In this document: one piece after another, positions 10,054 to 18,505 of the stretch
Position numbering within the stretch: position 1 is the stretch's first letter
How the letters are laid out: each line of letters begins with the position of its first letter
NCBI RefSeq assembly: GCF_001584725.1
Contig: NZ_CP014606.1
Location: 496,001-560,000, forward strand
Direction: 5' to 3'
Length of the DNA stretch: 64,000 nt
From: an endosymbiont 'TC1' of Trimyema compressum
GTDB lineage: Bacteria; Bacillota; TC1
The notes under the pieces: generated by a model
The model's database searches: none
What the model was told of the DNA's origin: nothing
What the model saw: only the letters and a program-made list of their open reading frames with translations
Position numbers and translations under genes: made by a program

Positions 10054-12813
10054 ATGATTGAAACAAAATTTATTGTGAATGGGGAAAGTATTACAGCGAA
10101 TGTAGACGAAAAAGAAACATTGCTTAATTATTTAAGAAATGAACTAAATTTATTCGGTGCTAAAAATGGCTGTAATAAAGCTCAATGTGGCGCTTGTACA
10201 GTGCTTATTGATGGTGATGCAAAGCGATCATGCACAGTGAGAATGAGCAAGGTCGAAGGCAAAACTATTGAGACTATTGAAAATTTATCTAAAAATGGTA
10301 AACTGCATCCTGTACAAATTGGTTTTATTCACACAGGTGCTATTCAATGTGGCTTTTGTACTCCAGGCTTTATTATGGCAGCAAAAGGATTACTGGATAA
10401 AAATCTTAATCCAACAGAAGAGGAAATCAGAACTGCTTTGAAATTTAATATTTGTCGTTGTACTGGATATGTAGCAATTATTGATGCAGTCAATATGACA
10501 GCTAAAATTCTTAGAGGAGAACCAGTAGAGTATTTACCAGAAGAAGGTGGTATGGGTGTATCTGTAGTAGGTAAAGATGCTTATGCTAAAGCAACAGGAT
10601 TACCTATTTATGCAGATGATAAAGAGTTTCCGGAAATGCTTTATGGTAAGGTTCTCTATACTGAATATCCTTATGCTATTGTTAAAAAAATTGACACATC
10701 AAAAGCTGAAGAAGCTGAAGGCGTTGTAAAAGTAATAACAGCTAAAGATATTCCTGGTAGAAAAACCTTTGGATTATTAAACCCTCATCAACGTGTAATG
10801 GTTGAAGAAGGCGATACAGCTCTCTATATGGGAGAGTCTGTAGCAACAGTTTTTGCAGAAACATTAGCACTTGCTGAAGCAGCAACTAAACTAATTGAAG
10901 TTGAGTATGAGGAATTAGAAGGGGTCTATACTATTGAAGATGCTTTAAAAGAGAATAAAGCTGTTCTGCACAAAGATAAAGCTATTTCTAGTCATACTAA
11001 AATTCGTAGAGGCGACACAGAAAAAGCTTTTAAAGAATGCGATGTTATTGTAGAAGCTGCTTTTAAGGTTCCGCCAGTAGAACACGCTTATATGGAACCT
11101 GAGGCTTGTGTTACTAAATATAATGATAAAGGTCAACTTATTGTATTTATGTCTCATCAAGGGGCATATGATATGCGAAATCAATTTATGCAAACCCTTG
11201 ATTTAACACCTGAACAAATTATTATAAATACAACACCAGCAGGTGGTGGATTTGGCGGAAAAGAGGAACCATTAATTCATTTACACTGTGCTCTTGGAAC
11301 CATGTATACTAAAAAACCATGTAAGGTTGTAATGACTAGAGAAGAGTCTATTGCTGCTTCTACTAAGAGACATGGTGAAAATATAAAAATGAAGTACGGT
11401 TGTAAAAATGATGGTACTTTCTATGCATTTGAAGGAAGAGCAGATGTTAATGGTGGTGCTTATGATTCTTTAGGTGGACCTGTTGTATTCCGTTCAGGGG
11501 TTGTAATGAATGGGCCTTACGAGGTTCCTTTTGCCCATACAGATAGTATTGGTCATTATACTAATACACCTCCAGGTGGAGCTTTTAGAGGCTTTGGTAG
11601 TACGCAAGTAACATTTGGTGCTGAAATCCTAGTGGATATGATGGCTGAAAAATTAGGTATGGATCCAGCAGATCTTAGAATTAAGAATGCGCTAAAAGAA
11701 GGTCGCCAAGGTATTACAGGACAAACTATGGAAACTGGTATTGGCTTAACTGAGTGTATTCAAAAAGTAAGTAAGCGCTTAGCTGAAATTAAAGATGATT
11801 ATAAGCCAAGTGGTGAAAATAAAAAAATTGGTATTGGTATTGCCTGTTCCTATAAGAATGTCGGTATTGGTATTGGTTTAAAAGATGGTGCAGGAGCGGC
11901 CTTAGAGCTGACTCAAGAAGGTACCATTCTCTTAAAACATGGTGCCGCTTCTATTGGTCAAGGGCCAGACACAACAATGGCTTTAATTGCTTCTGAAGCA
12001 TCTGGTATTCCTTATAGCTCTATTGATGTAATTAATAATATCACACCAATTTGCCCTGATGGTGAGGAAACCACTGCTTCAAGACAGACTTTTGTGACAG
12101 GTAATGCAACTAAAGCAGTTGCAGAGCAATTTGACAGTGCATTGAGACGTGAAATAGAGAAGCATTTTAGCATTAAAGCTAGTGATGTTAAATACGTTAA
12201 AGATGGTTTTAAAAGTAAAAGCGATGGAAAAACATATACCTTTAAAGAACTTGTTGGGAAAACAGGCCCTATGGAATTAGAATATGAATACATTCCACCA
12301 CAAACAAGCCCATTAGCTGAAGATAATACGCCTAAAGAAGGAGATATCCCAGTTAATTATAAAATTCACTATTCTTATACTTATGCTACTCATGGCGTTA
12401 TTCTAGAAGCAGATGAAATTACTGGTGAGTATAAGGTGTTGAAAGTAATTGCGGCGCAAGACTTAGGTAAAGCCGTTCATCCTTTACAGTCTAAAGGACA
12501 AGTAGAGGGTGGTGTTGCAATGGGACTTGGCTACGGACAAAGTGAGGAATTTGTAACTAATAAAGGTAGAATTGTTACAGATAATTTAGCAAAGCTAAAA
12601 GTGCCGAAAATTACAGATATGCCTGATATTGAGATTATTCTAGTTGAAGAACCTCAAATTGAAGGACCTTTTGGAGCAAAAGGCATGGGAGAATTACCTG
12701 TTAACCCTGTTGCACCAGCTATATCTAATGCTCTATTTAATGCATTAGGTGTTCGTATGTGTGAGTTGCCTATTACTAAAGAAAAAGTAAAGGCTGCTCT
12801 AGACGCAAAATAA
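10054..12813 (+). CDS. Selenium-dependent xanthine dehydrogenase-type molybdenum hydroxylase
   Basis: This 919-residue protein fuses a 2Fe-2S module (about 1-155; NGCNKAQCGACT, QCGFCTPGF, ICRCTGY) to a molybdopterin-binding module. Motifs of the latter include AGGGFGGKEE (about 395), PPGGAFRGFGSTQ (about 506), ASIGQGPDTTM (about 633) and GPFGAKGMGELP (about 871), with the catalytic Glu in GMGE. The layout without an FAD domain matches the selenium-dependent xanthine dehydrogenase/XdhD group, in which selenium is a labile cofactor of the molybdenum site, not selenocysteine. Its redox partner is plausibly YgfK. It is intact, in contrast to the broken homologous set just upstream, so it probably keeps the pathway's hydroxylation step. 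Its ATG follows a GAAGGGA site. A strong terminator follows. Confidence 0.9.
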   Translation: MIETKFIVNGESITANVDEKETLLNYLRNELNLFGAKNGCNKAQCGACTVLIDGDAKRSCTVRMSKVEGKTIETIENLSKNGKLHPVQIGFIHTGAIQCGFCTPGFIMAAKGLLDKNLNPTEEEIRTALKFNICRCTGYVAIIDAVNMTAKILRGEPVEYLPEEGGMGVSVVGKDAYAKATGLPIYADDKEFPEMLYGKVLYTEYPYAIVKKIDTSKAEEAEGVVKVITAKDIPGRKTFGLLNPHQRVMVEEGDTALYMGESVATVFAETLALAEAATKLIEVEYEELEGVYTIEDALKENKAVLHKDKAISSHTKIRRGDTEKAFKECDVIVEAAFKVPPVEHAYMEPEACVTKYNDKGQLIVFMSHQGAYDMRNQFMQTLDLTPEQIIINTTPAGGGFGGKEEPLIHLHCALGTMYTKKPCKVVMTREESIAASTKRHGENIKMKYGCKNDGTFYAFEGRADVNGGAYDSLGGPVVFRSGVVMNGPYEVPFAHTDSIGHYTNTPPGGAFRGFGSTQVTFGAEILVDMMAEKLGMDPADLRIKNALKEGRQGITGQTMETGIGLTECIQKVSKRLAEIKDDYKPSGENKKIGIGIACSYKNVGIGIGLKDGAGAALELTQEGTILLKHGAASIGQGPDTTMALIASEASGIPYSSIDVINNITPICPDGEETTASRQTFVTGNATKAVAEQFDSALRREIEKHFSIKASDVKYVKDGFKSKSDGKTYTFKELVGKTGPMELEYEYIPPQTSPLAEDNTPKEGDIPVNYKIHYSYTYATHGVILEADEITGEYKVLKVIAAQDLGKAVHPLQSKGQVEGGVAMGLGYGQSEEFVTNKGRIVTDNLAKLKVPKITDMPDIEIILVEEPQIEGPFGAKGMGELPVNPVAPAISNALFNALGVRMCELPITKEKVKAALDAK

Positions 12814-12834
12814 GCAAACATTTTAAAATAAATA

Positions 12835-12871
12835 AAAAAGAAGGGCTTTTAAAATAAAAGCCCTTCTTTTT
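12835..12871 (+). terminator. Strong rho-independent terminator
   Basis: A 16-bp perfect stem around a 5-base loop (core AGAAGGGCTTTT with AAAAGCCCTTCT) has A and T tracts on both sides, so it can act in both directions. It closes the molybdenum hydroxylase unit and may also end the convergent TM2-type gene. Confidence 0.92.
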
Positions 12872-12880
12872 GTGTGTTTT

Positions 12881-13287
12881 TTAGTCTACCAATGGCACAC
12901 CGTTAGCATCTTTATCAATGCTACCAGTTAGAATAAGAATACCTTCTACAAGGCCCCCGGATTGCAGCAAAGACGATTGGAAAAACCACAAGTGAAGCAA
13001 AAGGGCCCCCTACAGTAGATAATAAAAGCTGTGCTATGCCTTTTCCTGTATATCCTAAATAAAAGTTGTGAATACCAAAGTATCCTAAAAAAATTCCAAA
13101 TAGTCCAGCCGCAATTTTTGACTTACCTTTAGAATCATTTTGGTTTGTTGTTTTTTGATTATCAGTAGTCTTTTTTTTCAGGTGTAACTTCCTCTACTTT
13201 CTTTGTAGTCTCAGCTTTGATTACATCAGATGCTTGATGTGTTGTTTTTTGAGAGGCATTGTTGCCCCAATATTTTCTGTTATTCAA
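12881..13287 (-). pseudogene. TM2-domain membrane protein, frameshifted
   Basis: Read on the minus strand from TTG 13287 (AGGAGG at 13300-13295), the joined product is about 135 residues. A charged Thr/Lys/Glu-rich N-terminus is followed by a TM2 domain (IAAGLFGIFLGYFGIHNFYL, then GKGIAQLLL) and a second hydrophobic stretch. Two lesions are visible: one extra A in an A8 run near 13174, and one extra G in a G5 run near 12957. Both are single-base homopolymer expansions, and each would be removed by one deletion. This makes slippage mutation or a homopolymer read error possible. TM2 proteins are small membrane proteins of unknown function. Confidence 0.7.
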
Positions 13288-13414
13288 ATGAATCCCTCCT
13301 TAAGTAATGTTTTATCACTACTTAATATATTCACCATTATTATAACACATAATAATAGGAAATACATTGACAAAAATCAGCTAAAATATTAACCTTGAGA
13401 AGGAGGTTATGTCA

Positions 13415-13785
13415 ATGCAAAAAAGAAAAAGTAGCATTAATAAGAATTATAGTTTATATTCTTTTTATTGGTGCTTTTATGGTGGTGCCTGTGGTCCATT
13501 TTTTAACTGGAGAGCCTTGCTCATTTGAACAAGCTTTTAAATATGGTTTCTCCAAGTTGTGGAGTGACCCGCTCCTTTTCATCTCTAGTACATGGGGATA
13601 TTGGGGATTCCTATTATTATAATCCGTACTTTACATTATTTTTAGGTCCTATGTCTTTTTTAGTGATGATTCAAGGTGCTTGGACATTTGTAATGAGAAG
13701 AGTAAAAAAAGATAATAGAATCTCTTTAATGGATGCTCTTTTTGAACAGGTCTTCAGAGGCTTAAAAGAAAAAGGTGGTAAATAA
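13415..13785 (+). pseudogene. Small membrane protein of unknown family, frameshifted
   Basis: I do not recognise the family. Joined across frames from ATG 13415 (AAGGAGG upstream) it gives about 123 residues: a basic start, a hydrophobic segment (VYILFIGAFMVVPVVHFL), a middle part with WSDPLLFISS, a second hydrophobic segment (LGPMSFLVMIQGAWTFVM) and a charged tail. Frame changes lie in the A-runs just after the start and near 13600. Its stop overlaps the ATG of the next small gene, so a three-gene run of small membrane proteins can be seen up to 14016. The function is unknown. Confidence 0.5.
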
Positions 13786-13898
13786 TGACATAAATATATT
13801 TGATAACATTTTTCTTAGTATCTGCTGTTACGACAGGACGGGTCGCTTTTATCTTAGGTTATAGAGACTATGATAAATATAGAAAAGAAAAAGATTAG
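13785..13898 (+). pseudogene. Tiny single-span membrane protein with stop at codon 3
   Basis: The ATG overlaps the previous stop (TAATG). The frame reads Met-Thr-TAA and then continues open for 34 codons with a hydrophobic segment (YLITFFLVSAVTTGRVAFIL) and a charged tail (DYDKYRKEKD). The TAA at 13791-13793 is consistent with a CAA-to-TAA change at a glutamine codon. Coupling to the genes before and after suggests it was a real small membrane protein. The family is unknown. Confidence 0.45.
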
Positions 13899-14016
13899 CA
13901 GAAAGCTTTACTTAGGCTTTTTTATTATGTTAACAATTGCCTTGATTTTATTTATAGTTTGGGGGTTTTCTCAAAATTTAAATACACCTCCGTGGGCTGC
14001 AATAGAAGTCCTTTAA
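13870..14016 (+). CDS. Small single-span membrane protein, unknown function
   Basis: This 48-residue open frame starts at ATG 13870 inside the end of the preceding tiny gene. It has a basic N-terminus (MINIEKKKISRKL), one transmembrane segment (LGFFIMLTIALILFIVWGF) and a short outer tail with TPPWAA. Amphipathic order and overlap with the upstream frame support translation, but no ribosome binding site of standard strength is seen and no family is recognised. It lies just ahead of the tuf promoter. Confidence 0.45.
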   Translation: MINIEKKKISRKLYLGFFIMLTIALILFIVWGFSQNLNTPPWAAIEVL

Positions 14017-14030
14017 AAGAACCTTTAGTA

Positions 14031-14059
14031 TTGACAAAGGACCCAGAAACATATTATCA
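14031..14059 (+). promoter_or_regulatory. Promoter of tuf copy 1
   Basis: A perfect -35 TTGACA lies at 14031-14036. Downstream are TATTAT (14052-14057, spacer 15) and TTATCA (14054-14059, spacer 17). It is followed by about 45 bases and the tuf start, so this tuf copy has its own promoter outside the str operon. Confidence 0.6.
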
Positions 14060-14103
14060 TGAAAACATATAATAGTGTTCATTTTAAGGAGGAGAAGAAA
14101 GAA

Positions 14104-15309
14104 ATGTCAAAAGCAAAATTTGAAAGAAACAAACCCCATGTAAACATAGGAACAATTGGTCACGTAGACCATGGTAAAACAACATTAACAGCAGCAATAA
14201 CCAACACGTTAGCAACAACAGGAGGATCTGAAGCGAGAGCTTATGATCAGATTGACAATGCACCGGAAGAAAGAGAAAGAGGTATTACAATTAATACTTC
14301 ACACGTAGAGTATGAAACAGAGAACAGACACTATGCACATGTAGACTGCCCAGGTCACGCAGACTATGTAAAGAATATGATAACAGGAGCAGCACAAATG
14401 GACGGAGCGATTTTAGTAGTAAGTGCAGCAGATGGTCCGATGCCACAAACAAGAGAGCATATTCTATTAGCGAAACAAGTCGGGGTACCATACATAGTAG
14501 TATTCTTAAATAAAGAAGATCAAGTAGACGATCCAGAATTACTAGAATTAGTAGAGATGGAAGTAAGGGAGCTACTAAGCGACAACGACTTTGACGGAGA
14601 TAATGCACCAGTAGTAACAGGTTCAGCATTAAAAGCGTTAGAAGAAGGAGACGGAACAAGAGAGAACAAATGGTCTGGAAAGATTTGGGAATTAATGGAT
14701 GCAGTAGATGCATACATTCCAACGCCAGAGAGAGCAACAGACAAGCCATTTTTAATGCCAATTGAGGATGTGTTCACTATTACAGGAAGAGGAACAGTAG
14801 CAACAGGCAGAGTAGAGAGAGGCATCGTAAAAGTAGGAGATGAAATTGAGATTGTAGGCTTACAAGATAAGGCAACAAAATCAACAGTAACAGGTGTAGA
14901 AATGTTTAGAAAGCTATTAGACCAAGCAGAAGCAGGGGATAATATTGGCGCATTACTAAGAGGCATTGAGCGTTCAGACATAGAGAGAGGACAAGTATTA
15001 GCAAAGCCGGGAAGTATTAATCCACACAAGAATTTTGAAGGACAAGTATACATCTTAACAAAAGAAGAAGGTGGCAGACACACTCCGTTTTTCAATGGAT
15101 ACAGACCCCAATTTTACTTTAGAACAACAGACGTAACAGGAATGGCAGAATTACCAGAAGGAATAGAAATGGTAATGCCAGGAGATGACGTAGAGTTAAA
15201 AGTAGAATTAATAACGCCAATTGCGATTGAAGAAGGCTTACATTTTGCTATAAGAGAAGGTGGCAGAACAGTAGGAGCTGGTGTTGTAAGTAAAGTACTT
15301 GCTGACTAA
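14104..15309 (+). CDS. tuf: Elongation factor Tu, copy 1
   Basis: The 401-residue GTPase delivers aminoacyl-tRNA to the ribosome. It shows [10 protein letters not shown] (G1), DCPGHADYV (G3), NKED (G4) and all three domains at normal length. ATG 14104 is chosen over an upstream in-frame ATG at 14059 because GGAGGAG lies just before it and [16 protein letters not shown] is the family start. The gene, its ribosome binding site and a few flanking bases are identical to copy 2 at 30951 over 1232 bp. It stands alone with its own promoter and terminator. Codons favour A in third position (gca, gta, aca, also ata), unlike fusA and rpoB, where T-ending codons are common. Confidence 0.97.
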   Translation: MSKAKFERNKPHVNIGTIGHVDHGKTTLTAAITNTLATTGGSEARAYDQIDNAPEERERGITINTSHVEYETENRHYAHVDCPGHADYVKNMITGAAQMDGAILVVSAADGPMPQTREHILLAKQVGVPYIVVFLNKEDQVDDPELLELVEMEVRELLSDNDFDGDNAPVVTGSALKALEEGDGTRENKWSGKIWELMDAVDAYIPTPERATDKPFLMPIEDVFTITGRGTVATGRVERGIVKVGDEIEIVGLQDKATKSTVTGVEMFRKLLDQAEAGDNIGALLRGIERSDIERGQVLAKPGSINPHKNFEGQVYILTKEEGGRHTPFFNGYRPQFYFRTTDVTGMAELPEGIEMVMPGDDVELKVELITPIAIEEGLHFAIREGGRTVGAGVVSKVLAD

Positions 15310-15322
15310 TTCAAAAGAGATT

Positions 15323-15366
15323 AAGACTACTGATGGTATAATATAGCTCTATCAGTAGTCTTTTTT
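15323..15366 (+). terminator. Terminator of tuf copy 1
   Basis: A 12-bp stem (AAGACTACTGAT with ATCAGTAGTCTT) followed by a T tract is a standard rho-independent terminator right after tuf. Confidence 0.9.
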
Positions 15367-15380
15367 AAATAGGAGAGGCT

Positions 15381-15704
15381 ATGAAAGAAGTAGGACGAAA
15401 ATTATATGAAAGCTTTTTTTATCTTTGTGGCAAGTTAGGTTGTCATCAAATGCCTAATAGAAGCTTTTATATTAAAGGATATCAACTGCCTCTTTGTGCA
15501 AGGTGTACAGGTGTTGTACTGGGATATTTAGTTGGTTTGATTTTAGGAATTTTTGTTTCACCACCTATGTGGTTTGCAGCTATATTACTGTTGCCAATGG
15601 GAATTGATTGGGGTTTACAGACTGCTCTAAAAAAAGACTCGACTAATAATAGACGCCTTTTAGTAGGATTGTTAGGTGGCATTGGCATTATCATTTTTTT
15701 GTAA
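15381..15704 (+). CDS. DUF2085 membrane protein
   Basis: The 107-residue protein has the DUF2085 pattern: a CHQMPNRSF segment, then LPLCARCTGVVLGYLVGLI with the CxRCTG motif, and two or three hydrophobic segments to the C-terminus. The conserved Cys and His residues suggest metal binding or redox chemistry near the membrane, but the function of the family is unknown. Its ATG follows AGGAGAG directly after the tuf terminator. The C-terminus (GGIGIIIFL) is hydrophobic and at or slightly short of the usual family length. Confidence 0.75.
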   Translation: MKEVGRKLYESFFYLCGKLGCHQMPNRSFYIKGYQLPLCARCTGVVLGYLVGLILGIFVSPPMWFAAILLLPMGIDWGLQTALKKDSTNNRRLLVGLLGGIGIIIFL

Positions 15705-15741
15705 CTTATTTGGTTTATATTAATTTAAAGGAGATGGAATT

Positions 15742-16128
15742 ATGGAAAACAAACAATTATTGGTTTTTCAAAATGGGGTAATATTTATGGTGTTTTAGCA
15801 ATTGTTTCGGGAGCTTTAACTTGCTTGACAATTATTGGTGCTATTATAGGCGTTCCTGTGATTTTTGCATGAATCAATATGAGAAAAGGTGCTTTAAAAG
15901 CAAAAAAGTATTATTACAAGAACTTCTGATGGGGAGGTAATATCAACGGAAGAGCAGCATGGTGCAGTTGTTGAAGAGGTCGGTCGCTATGCCCAAATAA
16001 TGGGTATTGTTAGTATTGTTTCTTATGTCTTGGGAATTGTTATCTTTATATTCTATTTCATTATAATTTTCTTTTTGATTTTTGCTGGTGCATCAGGTTA
16101 TGGAGGTTCATATCATTATTATTACTAA
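15742..16128 (+). pseudogene. DUF5362-like small membrane protein, broken
   Basis: Joined across frames from ATG 15742 (AAAGGAGA upstream) it gives about 128 residues with two hydrophobic regions: GVLAIVSGALTCLTIIGAII and IMGIVSIVSYVLGIVIFIFY. It ends in GGSYHYYY. Lesions are a frame change near 15757, a TGA at 15870-15872 where Trp is expected (FA-stop-INMRKGAL), and a frame change in the A-run near 15904. The family assignment rests on the pattern of two hydrophobic segments around a basic linker, so it is tentative. Confidence 0.5.
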
Positions 16129-16153
16129 GTTTTATGAAATAAAATAATAAGGG

Positions 16154-16188
16154 AAGACAGCAGTTGATTTTTAATCAACTGCTGTCTT
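16154..16188. terminator. Long hairpin, possible terminator
   Basis: A 16-bp stem AAGACAGCAGTTGATT with AATCAACTGCTGTCTT has a 2-base loop. There is no T tract on the plus strand; on the minus strand AT-rich sequence follows. It may terminate either flanking unit or be a repeat remnant. Confidence 0.5.
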
Positions 16189-16289
16189 AGCAATGGTTGC
16201 TTGTACAGCTCTTAATAGTAGTTTTCAATTAAGCTACACAAACAGATAAGAGACTAGATGTTGTTTTTATTTTAGACCATGGCAACTAG

Positions 16290-16332
16290 CATAAAAAGAA
16301 GGCAACAAAGAGGTCTCGGTTTACTGCCTTTA
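16290..16332 (-). terminator. Terminator of the minus-strand hypothetical gene
   Basis: Read on the minus strand, AAGGCA and TGCCTT form a stem extended by wobble pairs, followed by CTTTTT. It lies 10-50 bases after the stop codon of the convergent 154-residue gene. Confidence 0.6.
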
Positions 16333-16341
16333 TAACGATAA

Positions 16342-16806
16342 TTAATATTCTCCCTTAATTACAAAAAAAGATCCTCTAATTGTGCCTGCAAGTTTAGATT
16401 TTTGTCTAGCAAACTTAAATTTGCCTTCTAATTCTTTAGGGATTTCCATACCTTCAGATAGCTTGAAACCAACAGCTCGCTTTTTAGCTTCATCAATTGA
16501 GTACATTACATTAACTTCAAGGCCGCTTTCATAAAAGATATAGGCCATTTTCATGTTATTAACTTCAAATTGTGATGTTTCGAAGGGTTTTGCTTGAAAT
16601 TCAATATTTCGTTCCTCTTTTAATATCTTATTTACATAATTCAGGGTATTTGGACTTTTTTCTGCCGAGATTACAGTAAATTTATGTTTGTATTTATTCA
16701 TTAGGTAACGGGCTTCATTTGCTCTTAAGCCTGCAAGAGCTGTTGCAAAGAGTGAGGTGTCTAATCCTATTGTTGAGATATTCTTATAATCCACTTCATA
16801 AATCAT
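16342..16806 (-). CDS. Conserved-looking hypothetical protein (154 aa)
   Basis: I do not recognise the family. The protein is soluble (no signal peptide or membrane segment), mixed alpha/beta in composition and rich in Lys and Glu. Segments such as GLRANEARYLMNKYKHKF and EGMEIPKELEGKFKFARQK are visible, and the C-terminus (GTIRGSFFVIKGEY) looks like a beta hairpin. The start at ATG 16806 follows a GGAG site, and a good minus-strand promoter lies upstream. It is divergent to the rpmG operon and intact, so it is probably expressed. Confidence 0.6.
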   Translation of the reverse strand: MIYEVDYKNISTIGLDTSLFATALAGLRANEARYLMNKYKHKFTVISAEKSPNTLNYVNKILKEERNIEFQAKPFETSQFEVNNMKMAYIFYESGLEVNVMYSIDEAKKRAVGFKLSEGMEIPKELEGKFKFARQKSKLAGTIRGSFFVIKGEY

Positions 16807-16851
16807 TTTTCTCCTTTAAGTATCCATTTAGCTTAGATATATATATCATAC

Positions 16852-16880
16852 ATACTACCGTTTCAAACAGTACTTGTCAA
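16852..16880 (-). promoter_or_regulatory. Promoter of the 154-residue hypothetical gene
   Basis: On the minus strand a perfect TTGACA (complement of 16875-16880) and TAGTAT (complement of 16852-16857) are 17 bases apart. Confidence 0.65.
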
Positions 16881-16963
16881 GTTTAGAGATAATCTCCGTA
16901 GTCTAATTTTTGCGGGAGTCTTTAGGTAGAGAGGTAATCACTGGAGAACATGTTTTGAAATAG

Positions 16964-16994
16964 TTGACCACATAATGATTTTTCCTGTTATAAT
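16964..16994 (+). promoter_or_regulatory. Probable promoter of the rpmG-secE-nusG operon
   Basis: TTGACC at 16964-16969 and TATAAT at 16989-16994 are separated by 19 bases, slightly long. The start of rpmG lies about 110 bases downstream, so there is a short leader. Confidence 0.55.
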
Positions 16995-17105
16995 AGAGGA
17001 AGATTAGAGATAGATTTGTTGTGCTGGAAACTTGACAGGACAAGTATTTTATTATAAAATTATTTAGTCGAAGTGTCTATAAAATAAGACAGGGGGGTGT
17101 TACCA

Positions 17106-17255
17106 ATGAGAGTAGGCATTACCTTAGAATGCACAGAGTGCAAAAATAGGAATTATCAAACAAAGAAGAACAAAAAAAATACTACTGATCGTTTAGAGTT
17201 AAAGAAGTATTGCAAAACTTGTAAAGGTCATACTGTGCATAAAGAAACTAAGTAA
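17106..17255 (+). CDS. rpmG: 50S ribosomal protein L33
   Basis: The 49-residue protein of the large subunit keeps two Cys pairs (CTECKNRNY and YCKTCKGH), the zinc-type L33. ATG 17106 follows GGGGGGTG. It starts the classic Firmicutes run rpmG-secE-nusG-rplK-rplA, with secE 20 bases downstream. Confidence 0.93.
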   Translation: MRVGITLECTECKNRNYQTKKNKKNTTDRLELKKYCKTCKGHTVHKETK

Positions 17256-17275
17256 TAGTAAAGGAATGGATTGCT

Positions 17276-17485
17276 ATGGCAGCGAAAAGTGAAAAGAAAA
17301 AAAAGAATAATATTTTTAAAGGTATGCTTAAGGAACTGAAAAAAGTAACTTGGCCTACTAAAAAAGAATTGGCGGTTTATTCTGTCGTAGTTATTGTTGC
17401 AGTAATTATCTTTACGATAATTGTTGGCATTTATGACTTAGGTTTATCTAAACTCATGGAATTAATTTTGAGTTTGGGTAAATAG
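17276..17485 (+). CDS. secE: Preprotein translocase subunit SecE
   Basis: The 69-residue protein is a short, single-span SecE of the Gram-positive type. A Lys-rich cytosolic start and the conserved amphipathic helix (ELKKVTWPTKKEL) lead into one transmembrane helix (VVVIVAVIIFTIIVGI). It clamps SecY, encoded in the spc operon of the same window, in the inner membrane. Its position between rpmG and nusG is standard. Confidence 0.95.
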   Translation: MAAKSEKKKKNNIFKGMLKELKKVTWPTKKELAVYSVVVIVAVIIFTIIVGIYDLGLSKLMELILSLGK

Positions 17486-17496
17486 GTGGAATGAAT

Positions 17497-18027
17497 ATGG
17501 AAAACGAAAAAAAATGGTATGTGGTGCATATCTATTCTGGTTATGAAAAGAAAGTGCAAACTAACTTGGAGAAAAGAATAGAGACCACAGGCATGCAAGA
17601 TAAAATATTTACAATTTTGATTCCTGAAGAAGAAGTTCAGGTAAAGGATGGCGTGAAGAAAACAGTCGTTAAGAAGGTTTATCCAGGTTATGTTTTAGTT
17701 GAAATGATTATGACTGATGATTCTTGGTATATTGTTAGAAATACACCAGGGGTTACAGGGTTCGTAGGGGCTGGTTCAAAGCCTGTTCCTCTTGAAGACT
17801 ATGAAGTTGAGAAAATATTTAAACTAATGGGTCTTAAAAAGCAATCCCTTCGCTTCGATGTGAATGTTGGAGATAAAATCCAAGTTACAGAAGGACCTTT
17901 TGAAGATTTTATGGGTACAATTACAGCTATCGACATGGACAAAGGGAAAATTCATGTACTTGTGTCTATGTTTGGAAGAGAAACTCCGTTGGAGTTAGAT
18001 TTTGATCAAATAAGAGAAATCGAATAG
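17497..18027 (+). CDS. nusG: Transcription termination/antitermination factor NusG
   Basis: The 176-residue protein has an N-terminal NGN domain (KWYVVHIYSGYEKKVQ; VYPGYVLVEM) that contacts RNA polymerase, and a C-terminal KOW domain (VGDKIQVTEGPFEDFMGTI) that contacts Rho or S10. ATG 17497 is preferred to ATG 17491 because AGGTGGA ends at 17490 and would be too close to the latter. It links transcription and translation and is encoded next to its ribosomal neighbours in the usual order. Confidence 0.95.
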   Translation: MENEKKWYVVHIYSGYEKKVQTNLEKRIETTGMQDKIFTILIPEEEVQVKDGVKKTVVKKVYPGYVLVEMIMTDDSWYIVRNTPGVTGFVGAGSKPVPLEDYEVEKIFKLMGLKKQSLRFDVNVGDKIQVTEGPFEDFMGTITAIDMDKGKIHVLVSMFGRETPLELDFDQIREIE

Positions 18028-18042
18028 TGGGAGGTGAATCAC

Positions 18043-18468
18043 ATGGCAAAGAAAGTAATTAGCTTAATTAAGTTGCAAGTTAAGGGAGGGCAAGCGAATC
18101 CGGCACCTCCAGTAGGTACTGCATTAGGACCTCATGGTGTTAATATCATGTCATTCTGCAAAGAGTTTAATGAGAAAACACAGCAACAAAATGGCACAGT
18201 TATTCCTGTAGTTATTACTGTTTATGAAGACAGATCATTTTCATTTATAATGAAAACACCACCAGCGCCAGTTCTTTTAAAGAAAGCAGCTGGTATTGAA
18301 AAAGCTTCTGGCGTACCAAACCGTGAAAAAGTTGGTAAAGTTACTAAAGCACAGGTTAAGGAAATTGCAGAATACAAACTACCTGACTTAAATGCTGCAG
18401 ACATTGATGCTGCTATGCGCATCATTGAAGGCACAGCAAGAAGTATGGGAATTACAGTAGAAGAATAA
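18043..18468 (+). CDS. rplK: 50S ribosomal protein L11
   Basis: The 141-residue stalk-base protein binds 23S rRNA at the GTPase centre. The N-terminal proline-rich motif ([17 protein letters not shown]) is intact. ATG 18043 follows GGGAGGTG; an in-frame GTG nine bases upstream lies inside that site and is rejected. It is paired with rplA 37 bases downstream. Confidence 0.96.
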   Translation: MAKKVISLIKLQVKGGQANPAPPVGTALGPHGVNIMSFCKEFNEKTQQQNGTVIPVVITVYEDRSFSFIMKTPPAPVLLKKAAGIEKASGVPNREKVGKVTKAQVKEIAEYKLPDLNAADIDAAMRIIEGTARSMGITVEE

Positions 18469-18505
18469 GTGGGAGGGAAACCGTAAGTACCACGAGGAGG
18501 TTAAA

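Noticed and set aside
10054-12813. Selenocysteine codon in the selenium-dependent enzyme
   Set aside because: The frame has no internal TGA. In this family selenium is a labile cofactor, not a coded residue.
14291-15095. Long minus-strand open frames inside tuf (repeated at 31138-31942)
   Set aside because: They are mirror frames of a highly biased gene, have no ribosome binding sites and recur only because tuf is duplicated.
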